Shown here in pieces: positions 36,186 to 45,178 of a DNA stretch of 64,000 bases. The stretch is taken from assembly GCA_965661055.1 (NCBI GenBank), contig CBFICS010000013.1:1-64000 (forward strand). The letters run 5' to 3'. The translations under genes and the position numbers were made by a program. A model generated the notes under the pieces. The model saw only the letters and a program-made list of their open reading frames with translations. It did not search any database and was not told where the DNA came from. Each line of letters begins with the position of its first letter. The stretch's first letter is position 1. This stretch comes from CBFHSF01 sp965661055 (GTDB taxonomy: Bacteria; Bacteroidota; Bacteroidia; Flavobacteriales; Schleiferiaceae).

Positions 36186-37136
36186 GTGAGAAATTTTAAA
36201 GACTACCTTTCTATTTTTACAAAAGGTATTGCAATGGGTGCTGCTGATGTGGTTCCTGGAGTTTCAGGGGGCACCATCGCCTTTATTACGGGTATATATG
36301 AAGAGTTAATCAACTCTATTAATCAAATAAACCTTAGTGCATTAAAGGTTTTTAAACAAAATGGACTTCTTGCTTTTTGGAAACACGTAAATGGCAACTT
36401 TCTACTCGCTCTACTTAGTGGAATTGCCGTTTCAATTATTTCTCTTGCCAAAGGAATAACCTATCTACTTGAAGCACATCCTATTTTCATTTGGTCCTTT
36501 TTCTTCGGGTTAGTCTTTGCGAGTATATTCTTTGTAGCCAAGCAAATAAAAAAATGGAATTTATCGGTAATCATTGGCCTCGTGGTGGGTGCTGTTTTTG
36601 CCTTTTATATTACCACCTTGCCTGCTCAAACAGAAAGCAATGCCCTGTGGTACATTTTTCTCAGTGGTATGGTGGCCATTTGTGCAATGATTCTTCCTGG
36701 AATATCCGGTAGCTTTATCTTACTCTTGTTGGGCTCATACAAAGTAGTTCTAACAGCAATTCACGAAAGAAATTTATTGACCCTTGCCGTTTTTGGCAGT
36801 GGCGCCGTTATTGGACTTCTATCTTTTGCTAAATTATTAAAGTGGATGTTTGCCAAACATCACAATGTAACCATTGCTGTGCTTTCAGGATTTTTGGTTG
36901 GTTCACTGAATAAGATTTGGCCTTGGAAAGAAACTCTTTCTACCTTTACAAAACACGCGGGTGAGGCCAATGAAGAAATCATTCCACTGGAGCAGGTTAG
37001 CATCTCTCCTGCCCGTTTTGAAGAACTAACAGGTCAACCCAGTTTATTGACGGGTGCCATTGGAATGTTCTTGGTAGGACTTGCGGTTATTTTGGCAATG
37101 GAATGGGCATCCAGGTTTAAATCTAAAAAAGCGTAA
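36186..37136 (+). CDS. DUF368 membrane protein, PopT family (polyprenyl-phosphate translocase candidate)
   Basis: This 316-residue polytopic membrane protein begins at GTG and carries the family hallmark GAADVVPGVSGGTIAFITGIYE at about 16-37 and a second, pseudo-symmetric ILPGISGSFILLLLG around 180. About nine hydrophobic segments are visible. DUF368 proteins were recently linked to undecaprenyl-phosphate recycling across the inner membrane (PopT family), a role in cell-wall carrier lipid flipping; that function is from family knowledge. It ends two bases before the aroE start. Confidence 0.88.
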   Translation: MRNFKDYLSIFTKGIAMGAADVVPGVSGGTIAFITGIYEELINSINQINLSALKVFKQNGLLAFWKHVNGNFLLALLSGIAVSIISLAKGITYLLEAHPIFIWSFFFGLVFASIFFVAKQIKKWNLSVIIGLVVGAVFAFYITTLPAQTESNALWYIFLSGMVAICAMILPGISGSFILLLLGSYKVVLTAIHERNLLTLAVFGSGAVIGLLSFAKLLKWMFAKHHNVTIAVLSGFLVGSLNKIWPWKETLSTFTKHAGEANEEIIPLEQVSISPARFEELTGQPSLLTGAIGMFLVGLAVILAMEWASRFKSKKA

Positions 37137-37137
37137 C

Positions 37138-37851
37138 ATGCTTTTCGGACTCATCGGAAAATCTCTAGGTCATAGTTTTTCTAAAAAGTATTTTTCAGAA
37201 AAATTCACCCGTGAGTCCCTTCAGGCTACCTACCAAAATTTTGAACTTCAGTCTATTGGTGAGTTTAAAAAATTAGTGGCAGATCATGATTTCTCAGGAC
37301 TAAATGTCACCATTCCCTATAAAAGAGATATAATCAACTATCTGGACGAAGTGAATCCTGAAGCTTTGGAAATTGGTGCTGTTAACACCATAGTATTTAC
37401 TGAGGGCAGAATTAAAGGTTACAATACAGATCATATCGGGTTTTCAGAAAGCATAGATTTATCTACTGTAAATAAAGCTTTGGTTCTTGGTAATGGCGGA
37501 GCCCATCACGCCATTGTATTCGCTTTAAAAAAAAGCAACATTACCGTGGATGTATTGGCAAGAAATCCTTTTGGAAAGGAAATTTTATGGTCAAATAATG
37601 GTCCTTCACTTTCAGAATATGACCTCGTGGTGAATACAACGCCCCTAGGCACCTACCCAAACGTAGATGAGTTGCTTCCCCTACAGTATCAAACCATAAC
37701 TTCTGGTTCAATTTTTTACGACCTTGTGTATAATCCTGAAAACACTGCCTTTATGAGAAAAGCACAACAACATGGCGCCCTTGTAAAGAACGGATTTGAA
37801 ATGTTAAAAGGTCAGGCAGAAGCAGCATTTAAACTGTGGACAAGTCATTAA
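37138..37851 (+). CDS. aroE: Shikimate dehydrogenase
   Basis: The product, read from ATG 37138 (237 codons plus stop), starts LFGLIGKSLGHSFSKKYF, the AroE substrate loop, and contains NVTIPYKRDI with the catalytic Lys62, YNTDHIGF with Asp98, and the NADP-binding LGNGGAHHAIV. The reaction is NADPH-dependent reduction of 3-dehydroshikimate. A longer frame beginning at 37081 lies inside the DUF368 gene and is not needed. Confidence 0.93.
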   Translation: MLFGLIGKSLGHSFSKKYFSEKFTRESLQATYQNFELQSIGEFKKLVADHDFSGLNVTIPYKRDIINYLDEVNPEALEIGAVNTIVFTEGRIKGYNTDHIGFSESIDLSTVNKALVLGNGGAHHAIVFALKKSNITVDVLARNPFGKEILWSNNGPSLSEYDLVVNTTPLGTYPNVDELLPLQYQTITSGSIFYDLVYNPENTAFMRKAQQHGALVKNGFEMLKGQAEAAFKLWTSH

Positions 37852-37975
37852 TTATCAATTTTTTCATTGAAATTGCATTTATAGCCCGCTATTAGGTAAA
37901 TTTGTTCATATATTAATTGAGTCAAAGAACGTTGACCTTTAATTAATAAGGTTAGAACTATTAAAAATTTACGCT

Positions 37976-39919
37976 ATGGCTGAGGAAATGCTCAACCAGG
38001 AAGAGGAGAATCGCAAAGACCTCCCTGAGAATTCTGAAAATGAAACCCCTAAAGTTGAACCGGTTGTTGAAGAAGTAACTGAAGAAGAAAACGACCATGA
38101 TGAGTCGCTAGAATCTGATGAACACACAGAAACCGATGAATATGCTTTAGAGAACCACGACCTGCCAGACTATCAACACATGCCGGTTGATGAATTACTT
38201 TCTGAATTGAGAAAGTTGGTTTCTGGTGCTCCTATTGAAAAAATCAAAGACCATGTAGAGGCCATTAAAGGTGCCATTCTTCATGAGTTAGATGATATTA
38301 GAAAAGAGAAGCTAGAGCAGTTTGTGGAAGAAGGCGGGTCAGAAATTGATTTTGAGTATCACCAACCTCCGCGTGAAGCGTTCAAGAAATTGTATGGCGA
38401 ATTCAAAGAAAAACGTCGTACCTATTATAAAAACCTTGAAAAAGAACTGAGCAACAACTTAGCGATAAAGCAAGATATTGTTAAGCAAATCAAGGAATTA
38501 CCTACAAGTGCGGAGACCGTTAATGATGTGTACAACACATTTAAAGGTCTAATTGATAGATGGAAAGAAACGGGTCCTGTTCCAAAAACAGAATCTACAG
38601 AGTTATGGCGAAACTACCATCACCACGTAGACAACTTCTATGAATATTTGCGATTGAGCAAAGAACTTAGAGAGCTAGATTTCCAAAAAAACCTACAGGC
38701 TAAAGAAGCGCTGGTTGAGGAGGCTAAAGAACTGGCTAAGAAAGAAGTGGATTCAGAAACTTTTAATGAGTTGCAAAAGCTTCATAAAAAGTGGAAAGAG
38801 GTTGGTCCTGTTGATAGAGACCACAGAGAAAGTATGTGGGAAAAATTCTCTGAAGCCACTCGCACTATTCACGATAAAAGACACGACTTTTTCAAACAGT
38901 TACGAGATAATGCTGCAGAAAAGCTGTCAGAAAAATCAAAATTAGTAGAGCGTATTGAAGAGTTTAAGTTTGACCATTTAAAATCGCATAATGCATGGCA
39001 GAACGCGATTAAAACTATGGACGAGCTGCGAGTAAAGTTCAAGTCTTTAGGGAGAATAAACCTTCCGGAGAACGATGCTTTATGGGAGAGATATAGAGCT
39101 GCGAACAAATTGTTCAACAAGGCAAAAAACAACTTTTACAAGGAGCTTAAAGGCCAGCAAAACAAAAATCTTGAGAAAAAAAGAGCTCTTTTAGCAAAGG
39201 TTCAAGAATTAAAAGAAAGTTCTGCATGGAAAGAAACCTCCAATGAATTGAAACGTATTCAACAAGAATGGAAGAAAATTGGCTACGTACCTAGAGCTGA
39301 ATCTGATAAAGTTTGGACTGAGTTTAGAGCTGCGTGTAATCACTTCTTCGACAGACTTACAGAGCACAATAAAAATCAAGATAAAGCCCTTGAAGGCAAT
39401 CTTGAAAAGAAGAAAGAAATTCTTGATCGCATTGCTAATTCAGAAATAGCTAAAGACACACAAGAAGCTATTGAAAGCATCAAGTCTCATGTAAACGAAT
39501 GGAAAAGCGCCGGAAGAGTTCCTAGAGCCGCTATGAAAATTGAAGATGAGTTCTCTAAGGCTATAGATTCATTATATGACAAGCTTAATCTTTCAAAAAG
39601 AGAGAGTCAACTTATGAAGTTTAAAACCAAAGTGATGTCATACTTTGAGTCAGAAGATCACTATGGACTCAATAAGGAAATTGACGCCTTAAGAAGGAAG
39701 CTTGATGAGATAAAGAATGAAATTTTACAATTAGAAACCAATGTGAAAATGGTTTCTGGAAGCGATGACAATCCTTTTGTAAAAGAAGTTAAAAAGCAAG
39801 TTTCAAAATTAAATGAGCAAAGAGAGCTGTTTAAAGAGAAACTAGCATACATCAGAGAAGAAAGAAAAAAGGCAGAAGAAAAAAACAATTCTTCTGAAGA
39901 GGAAGCCAACAATGAGTAA
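37976..39919 (+). CDS. DUF349 repeat protein, coiled-coil
   Basis: The 647-residue protein has an acidic N-terminal tail (about 1-65) and then a series of DUF349 repeats (LxxRWKETGPVP, KLHKKWKEVGPVDRDH, EWKKIGYVPRAESD, NEWKSAGRVPRAAM), each with a conserved W-K-x-x-G-x-V-P motif, and long coiled coils between them. The C terminus is Lys/Glu-rich. The biochemical function is unknown; some bacterial members are linked to ribosome or surface processes. A strong terminator follows. Confidence 0.85.
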   Translation: MAEEMLNQEEENRKDLPENSENETPKVEPVVEEVTEEENDHDESLESDEHTETDEYALENHDLPDYQHMPVDELLSELRKLVSGAPIEKIKDHVEAIKGAILHELDDIRKEKLEQFVEEGGSEIDFEYHQPPREAFKKLYGEFKEKRRTYYKNLEKELSNNLAIKQDIVKQIKELPTSAETVNDVYNTFKGLIDRWKETGPVPKTESTELWRNYHHHVDNFYEYLRLSKELRELDFQKNLQAKEALVEEAKELAKKEVDSETFNELQKLHKKWKEVGPVDRDHRESMWEKFSEATRTIHDKRHDFFKQLRDNAAEKLSEKSKLVERIEEFKFDHLKSHNAWQNAIKTMDELRVKFKSLGRINLPENDALWERYRAANKLFNKAKNNFYKELKGQQNKNLEKKRALLAKVQELKESSAWKETSNELKRIQQEWKKIGYVPRAESDKVWTEFRAACNHFFDRLTEHNKNQDKALEGNLEKKKEILDRIANSEIAKDTQEAIESIKSHVNEWKSAGRVPRAAMKIEDEFSKAIDSLYDKLNLSKRESQLMKFKTKVMSYFESEDHYGLNKEIDALRRKLDEIKNEILQLETNVKMVSGSDDNPFVKEVKKQVSKLNEQRELFKEKLAYIREERKKAEEKNNSSEEEANNE

Positions 39920-39937
39920 TGGCTAAAAGAATGTTGT

Positions 39938-39967
39938 AAAAAACCGAAGCTTGTCTTCGGTTTTTTT
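39938..39967 (+). terminator. Rho-independent terminator after the DUF349 gene
   Basis: A 12-bp stem (AAAAAACCGAAG at 39938-39949 and its complement at 39955-39966) with a five-base loop and a T-run ends 29 bases before the uvrB ATG. Confidence 0.85.
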
Positions 39968-39995
39968 ATCCCCCGAAAGGGAAATTTATACAGAA

Positions 39996-42014
39996 ATGGA
40001 GTTTAAGCTAGAGTCAGAATTCTCACCTACCGGTGACCAACCGCAAGCCATAGGTGAATTAGTAGATGGAATTGTAAGAGACGATAAATACCAAACCCTT
40101 CTTGGTGTTACGGGTTCTGGGAAGACCTTTACCATGGCCAATGTAATCAAAGAGGTGAAAAAACCCACTTTGGTATTATCGCACAACAAGACTTTGGCCG
40201 CTCAGCTTTATGGAGAATTTAAGCAGTTTTTTCCTGAAAACGCGGTTGAGTACTTTGTCTCATACTATGATTATTACCAACCGGAGGCCTATATTCCCAC
40301 CTCTGGAACTTACATTGAAAAAGACCTTAGTATAAATGACGAAATTGAAAAGCTGAGACTTTCAACCACGTCTTCATTGTTATCTGGCCGCAGAGATGTA
40401 ATTGTGGTAGCCTCGGTATCTTGTTTGTATGGTATTGGTAATCCAGAAGAGTTTTCTAACTCCATGATAGAAATCAAGGTAGGTCAAGTTATTGGAAGAA
40501 ATAAGTTTCTACATCTCTTGGTTGACTCTCTATACAACCGAACGGAAGCCGAGTTTAAAAGAGGGAATTTTAGGGTTAAAGGTGATACCGTTGATGTATT
40601 TCCTGCCTATGCTGATCATTACTTAAGGATTTCATTTTGGGGGGACGAAATTGAATCTATTGAACAATGGGATCCTGCATCAGGTCAACGCGTAGATAGA
40701 TTTGAACAAATGCGTTTGTATCCTGCTAATATTTTTGTGACCGGAAAGGACAAGCTACAGTCTGCCATTCATCAAATTCAGGATGACATGGTAAAAAGAG
40801 TAGATTACTTTAGAGAGGTTGCACGTCCTTTAGAAGCGAAAAGATTAGAAGAAAGAACCCAGTTTGACCTAGAAATGATCCGCGAGTTAGGATATTGTTC
40901 AGGTATTGAGAACTACTCTAGATACCTAGATGGTCGTGACCCCGGAACTAGGCCTTTCTGTTTACTGGATTACTTTCCGGATGACTTTTTAATGGTTATT
41001 GACGAAAGTCACGTAACCCTTCCGCAGGTTAGAGCTATGTACGGAGGTGACCGTTCTAGAAAAGAAAACCTTGTAGAATACGGATTTAGGTTGCCTGCAG
41101 CTATGGACAATAGACCCTTGATGTTTGAAGAGTTTGAGTACCTGCAGAACCAAGTGGTTTACGTTTCTGCCACACCAGCTGAATATGAATTAGAAAAATC
41201 GGGTGGAGTTTACGTTGAACAAGTAATTCGTCCTACAGGCCTACTCGATCCAAACATTGAAGTACGTCCTAGCGAAAATCAAGTAGATGACCTTATGGAA
41301 GAGATTCTAAAAAGGGTTGATTTAGATGAAAGAACGCTAGTGACTACCTTAACCAAAAGGATGGCCGAGGAATTAACCAAATACCTAACGCGTTACGGAA
41401 TTAGGTGTAGATACATTCATTCTGATGTTGACACTCTAGAAAGGGTTGAGATAATGCGTGATCTTAGATTAGGAATTTTTGATGTATTGATTGGGGTAAA
41501 CTTATTGAGAGAAGGTCTTGACTTTCCGGAGGTTAGTTTAGTTGCCATTCTTGATGCAGACAAAGAAGGATTTCTACGATCACAGAGGTCACTAACCCAA
41601 ACTATTGGTAGAGCCGCTAGAAATGTGAACGGACTTGCTATTATGTATGCTGATAAAATAACTGAAAGCATGCAAAAGACCATTGACGAAACCACTAGAA
41701 GGCGAGAAAAACAGCACCAATATAACCTAGACAACAACCTCGTCCCTACTGCTCTAAAGAAATCAAAAGACAGTATTCTTGCCTCTTCAAAAGCAGCCAA
41801 TAGATCAAGTCAAACATACGCTTTAGAGGATCAACAAAAGATATTACAAGAAGAAACCCATATATACCACAGTTTAACTGACCTAGAAAAAGCCATTACC
41901 AAGACCAGAAAAGAAATGGAAAAAGCCGCGAAAGACTTGAACTTCATTGAAGCGGCAAGGTTAAGGGATCTTATGATGGAATTAGAAGCCCAACGTTCAG
42001 GATTAAAGAAATAG
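39996..42014 (+). CDS. uvrB: Excinuclease ABC subunit B
   Basis: The product is UvrB of the nucleotide-excision repair complex: Walker A GVTGSGKTFT near 35-44, the beta-hairpin YYDYYQPEAYIP, helicase motif LLVDESHVTLPQ-like VIDESHVTLP, motif VI QTIGRAARN, and the C-terminal UVR domain (EKAAKDLNFIEAARLRD). The ATG at 39996 gives the usual N terminus MEFKLESEFSPTGDQPQAI; a longer frame from 39951 runs into the terminator and is rejected. The length (672 aa) is standard. Confidence 0.96.
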   Translation: MEFKLESEFSPTGDQPQAIGELVDGIVRDDKYQTLLGVTGSGKTFTMANVIKEVKKPTLVLSHNKTLAAQLYGEFKQFFPENAVEYFVSYYDYYQPEAYIPTSGTYIEKDLSINDEIEKLRLSTTSSLLSGRRDVIVVASVSCLYGIGNPEEFSNSMIEIKVGQVIGRNKFLHLLVDSLYNRTEAEFKRGNFRVKGDTVDVFPAYADHYLRISFWGDEIESIEQWDPASGQRVDRFEQMRLYPANIFVTGKDKLQSAIHQIQDDMVKRVDYFREVARPLEAKRLEERTQFDLEMIRELGYCSGIENYSRYLDGRDPGTRPFCLLDYFPDDFLMVIDESHVTLPQVRAMYGGDRSRKENLVEYGFRLPAAMDNRPLMFEEFEYLQNQVVYVSATPAEYELEKSGGVYVEQVIRPTGLLDPNIEVRPSENQVDDLMEEILKRVDLDERTLVTTLTKRMAEELTKYLTRYGIRCRYIHSDVDTLERVEIMRDLRLGIFDVLIGVNLLREGLDFPEVSLVAILDADKEGFLRSQRSLTQTIGRAARNVNGLAIMYADKITESMQKTIDETTRRREKQHQYNLDNNLVPTALKKSKDSILASSKAANRSSQTYALEDQQKILQEETHIYHSLTDLEKAITKTRKEMEKAAKDLNFIEAARLRDLMMELEAQRSGLKK

Positions 42015-42024
42015 AAAAATAAGG

Positions 42025-42457
42025 ATGCGAAAATTAATTTTCTTCTTCTTTTGCATCAAAAACCTTTGGGGACAATCTGAAATGGTTTAGATAATAAATC
42101 CAATAAATGGTAATCAATATCCAAAAAGGATTTATTCAACTCAATGCCAACGGAAGTTTTTCTTACTATACTGAACAAGATGAAACTGTAGGAAACACTT
42201 TAGAAAATATTTTATCAAATAAATCGGGTATTTCTGAAAGTGGTTTTGTTTATTTGACCCTTTCGGGGAAAGGAACCGACAAATAATCATTGATCAGTCT
42301 TTATCCAAACCCCACTACTGAATAAATAAATATTTTAGCGGCGGCTAAAATGGATGAAATTGAACTTTATAACAATAATGCTAGTTTAGTAAGCAAGGTG
42401 GCTTTGAAAGATCGTCAGCATACGTTAAATTTAACGAGACTTCCCCATAGAAATTAA
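42025..42457 (+). pseudogene. Disrupted small T9SS cargo gene with sorting-domain remnant
   Basis: An ATG at 42025 opens a signal-peptide-like start (MRKLIFFFFCIKNLWGQSE) that meets a stop at 42088. In the next frame, from about 42107, reading continues as VINIQKGFIQLNANGSFSYYT, then SESGFVYLTLSGKGTDK, stop (TAA 42284-42286), SLISLYPNPTTE, stop (TAA 42323-42325), INILAAAKMDEIELYNNN and LNLTRLPHRN to a stop at 42457. YPNPTTE-x-INI is the entry of a type A T9SS C-terminal sorting domain. One frameshift and two nonsense codons show a recently broken secreted protein; the tail ends a few residues short of the usual KV-rich end. Confidence 0.75.
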
Positions 42458-42521
42458 CACGTTAAAAGTCAATTTTCAAGACCATGCCTTAGTAAGGAAA
42501 ATAATAAAATTATTGCGCTTC

Positions 42522-43502
42522 ATGAGCAACCCAATAGAAGAAATTAAAGACCTTTTATCAAGTCCTAAGAAGATTGTAATTACAAATCACATCAATCCAG
42601 ATGGAGACGCCATGGGTTCGGCCCTTGCCTTGTATATTTTTCTTCAAGAAAAAGGTCACGAAGTACAAGTGATTATTCCCAATGAAGGTCCAAGCTTTTT
42701 ACATTGGTTACCCAAATCTCAGGAAGTTTTGATTTTTCAAAATCAACCAGAAACGGGCACCCAATTCATTCAAGCAGCAGACATAATCTTTTCATTAGAT
42801 TACAATACACCCTCTAGAGCGGGTGAAATGGGTGAATTATTTGCCACAGCCAAGGCGACTAAAATTTTGATTGACCATCATCAAGACCCCGACAGCTTTC
42901 CAGATTATTCATTTTCAGATACCACAAAGGGGTCTACTTGTCAAATGATTTATGAATGGATTTGTGACCTTGGGAATGAAAGTTCGATAAACCTTGAAAT
43001 GGCCCAAAACCTATATACAGGCATTTTGACTGATTCTGGATCGTTTAGATTTGCTAGCACCACTCCAGAAACTCATAGAATTGTTGCTAAGTTATTAGAA
43101 TTGGGTGTAAGGCCAGACCACGTCTATCAGAACATCTTTGACACTGCTACCATCTCAAGATACAAGCTACTCGGTATTTTATTAGACAAGATGGAAATTA
43201 TCAGAGAAAAACAAACAGCCATTATGAATCTCAGCTTGGCTGACATGAACAAATGGAACGCACAAAAAGGTGATACCGAAGGGTTTGTGAATTACGGACT
43301 GGGTGTTAACGGTGTAGTTTTGGCTGCATTTTTTAAAGAAGACGAAGGAAAAATAAAAATAAGCTTCCGCTCAAAAGGAGATGTAGATGTTAATGAATTA
43401 GCTAGAAAACACTTTAATGGTGGTGGACATAAAAACGCTGCAGGCGGAATGTCTACGCTTAGCTTAGAAGAAACCATTGCCAAATTCAAATCGATAATTT
43501 AA
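42522..43502 (+). CDS. DHH/DHHA1 phosphoesterase, NrnA-like nanoRNase/pAp phosphatase
   Basis: The product (326 aa from the ATG at 42522) has the DHH-family motifs ITNHINPDGDAMGSAL, IFSLDYNTPSRAG, KILIDHHQDPDSF (the DHH motif) and the C-terminal DHHA1 signature GGGHKNAAGG. NrnA-like enzymes degrade short oligoribonucleotides and 3'-phosphoadenosine 5'-phosphate in the cytoplasm. It shares one base with the next gene (GldI-like), as commonly found in flavobacteria. Confidence 0.9.
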   Translation: MSNPIEEIKDLLSSPKKIVITNHINPDGDAMGSALALYIFLQEKGHEVQVIIPNEGPSFLHWLPKSQEVLIFQNQPETGTQFIQAADIIFSLDYNTPSRAGEMGELFATAKATKILIDHHQDPDSFPDYSFSDTTKGSTCQMIYEWICDLGNESSINLEMAQNLYTGILTDSGSFRFASTTPETHRIVAKLLELGVRPDHVYQNIFDTATISRYKLLGILLDKMEIIREKQTAIMNLSLADMNKWNAQKGDTEGFVNYGLGVNGVVLAAFFKEDEGKIKISFRSKGDVDVNELARKHFNGGGHKNAAGGMSTLSLEETIAKFKSII

Positions 43503-44035
43503 TGAAGTGGTTGAATCTAATTTTTATTGGACTCCTTTTGAGTTGTCAGCCAGGTGATGTTTCTGATCAGAAACAAAAGAAGGTTGAACAAAAACCTGTA
43601 GTGCATCAAAAGCAAAATAATATTGAGTCCACAAGAGCTTATCTTGAGAGAGAAAGAGAACAAATAAAGGCCTTTATGGATACCAACCAATATCATTGGA
43701 AAAACACAGGTATGGGGATGTTCTACACCCTCTTAGATAGCAGTAATTCTAATCAAACCGCTAAAGATGGTCAGACAGTTACCTTTAGCTACGCCACCTT
43801 ATCTCTAAACGGTGATTTATATTACTCATCGCAAGAAACAGGAAATAGATCTTTACGTTTGGGTAAACAAGATGCAGAGTTAGGACTTCACGACGCTTTA
43901 AAACTTATTCATTTAGGAGATAAAGCACTATTTATATTACCTTCGCACCTCGCTTTTGGGGTTGCCGGTGATCAGAAAAGAATTCCACCTCGCGCTCCAC
44001 TATTATATGAAATTGAAATTATTGCAATTAATTAA
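43502..44035 (+). CDS. gldI: FKBP-type prolyl isomerase lipoprotein, GldI-like
   Basis: The 177-residue protein has a lipoprotein signal with lipobox LLSC (Cys15), a charged linker, the segment EREQIKAFMDTNQYHWKNTG (63-82) and an FKBP domain (about 95-177, HLGDKALFILPSHLAFG and PPRAPLLYEIEI). The N-terminal helix plus FKBP layout and the lipoprotein signal match GldI, a gliding motility/T9SS-associated isomerase of Flavobacteriia. The gldI assignment is by resemblance and by the neighbouring isomerases; other FKBP lipoproteins are possible. Confidence 0.7.
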   Translation: MKWLNLIFIGLLLSCQPGDVSDQKQKKVEQKPVVHQKQNNIESTRAYLEREREQIKAFMDTNQYHWKNTGMGMFYTLLDSSNSNQTAKDGQTVTFSYATLSLNGDLYYSSQETGNRSLRLGKQDAELGLHDALKLIHLGDKALFILPSHLAFGVAGDQKRIPPRAPLLYEIEIIAIN

Positions 44036-44048
44036 AAATCCAACTTTT

Positions 44049-45161
44049 ATGAAAAAATGGTTAATATGGGCAATAGCCCCCCTATTTTTAAGTTTTCAAT
44101 CTTGTTCTTCTACCGGTTCTACCATAGTTAACGGAAAAGAAATACAATTAAACGATGGTATTTACGCCAAGTTTGAAACCACAGAAGGAGATATTTTAGT
44201 AAGACTACACTATAAAGCAACACCTATGACCGTAGGTAACTTTGTATCTCTAGCAGAAGGAACCAACACGCTTACTACTGTTAAAAAAGGACAACCATTT
44301 TACGATGGAATTATTTTCCACAGAGTGATTCCTAACTTCATGATTCAAAGTGGAGATCCACAAGGAACAGGTGCTGGGGATCCAGGATATAAATTTCCAG
44401 ATGAGTTTGTAGATACTTTAACCCATTCAGGTCCCGGAGTACTTTCTATGGCAAACTCAGGACCAAGAACCAACGGATCTCAATTTTTCATTACTCATAA
44501 AGAAACTTCTTGGTTAGATAAAAGACACAGCATTTTCGGAAAGGTAATTGAAGGACAAGACATCGTAGTTAAGATCGGAAATGTTGAAAAAGGGGCTAAT
44601 GACAAACCTGTTACTGATGTAGTTATCAACAAACTTGATATCATTAGAGTAGGAGCTGATGCAAAGGCATTTGACGGCATGGCTGCACTACAAGCAGGTA
44701 TTGATGCTGAAAAACAAGAAATGGAAAAGAAAGCACAAGCTCAAAAAGAATTATTGTCAAAGTATCAAGACGAAGCTACCTCTACCCCTTCTGGGTTAAT
44801 GTATATTGTTCTGCATGAAGGATCAGGTCCGAAGCCTGAAATAGGTCAAACCGTTGAAATGCACTACGCAGGTTACCTTTTAGACGGAACTATTTTTGAC
44901 ACGAGTGTTAAAGAAACTGCACAAGAGAATGGAATCTACAATCCACAAAGAGAGCCTTACGCTCCTTTCCCAGTAGAGGTAGGTCCACAGGCAAGAGTTA
45001 TTGAAGGTTGGAAAGAAGCTATTTCAATGATGAAGGTCGGAGATAAATACAAATTAATTATCCCTCCCCACTTAGCATATGGAGCTAGAGGAGCAGGCGG
45101 TGGTCTAATTCCACCTAATGCAACATTAGTTTTTGATGTTGAAATGATGGGAATTAAATAA
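44049..45161 (+). CDS. Lipoprotein cyclophilin-FKBP fusion (dual-family immunophilin)
   Basis: From the ATG at 44049 (370 aa) the protein begins with a lipoprotein signal, lipobox FQSC (Cys19). A cyclophilin domain (about 35-205; FHRVIPNFMIQSGDPQGTGAG, MANSGPRTNGSQFFIT) is joined by a Lys/Gln-rich helix to an FKBP domain (about 250-370; VEMHYAGYLLDGTIFD, LIIPPHLAYGARGAGG, IPPNATLVFDVE). It should catalyse prolyl cis-trans isomerisation of exported proteins at a membrane. The longer frame from 43956 overlaps gldI and is rejected. Confidence 0.92.
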   Translation: MKKWLIWAIAPLFLSFQSCSSTGSTIVNGKEIQLNDGIYAKFETTEGDILVRLHYKATPMTVGNFVSLAEGTNTLTTVKKGQPFYDGIIFHRVIPNFMIQSGDPQGTGAGDPGYKFPDEFVDTLTHSGPGVLSMANSGPRTNGSQFFITHKETSWLDKRHSIFGKVIEGQDIVVKIGNVEKGANDKPVTDVVINKLDIIRVGADAKAFDGMAALQAGIDAEKQEMEKKAQAQKELLSKYQDEATSTPSGLMYIVLHEGSGPKPEIGQTVEMHYAGYLLDGTIFDTSVKETAQENGIYNPQREPYAPFPVEVGPQARVIEGWKEAISMMKVGDKYKLIIPPHLAYGARGAGGGLIPPNATLVFDVEMMGIK

Positions 45162-45178
45162 TAGAAACAAGGAAAAGA

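Noticed and set aside
37852..37975. tRNA or small RNA in the aroE to DUF349 gap
   Set aside because: No cloverleaf or conserved T-loop seen; the gap is AT-rich promoter-like sequence only.
39951..39995. N-terminal extension of UvrB
   Set aside because: The extension passes through the terminator of the previous gene; the family-typical start is the ATG at 39996.
43956..44048. N-terminal extension of the lipoprotein isomerase
   Set aside because: It overlaps gldI and would hide the lipoprotein signal that begins at 44049.
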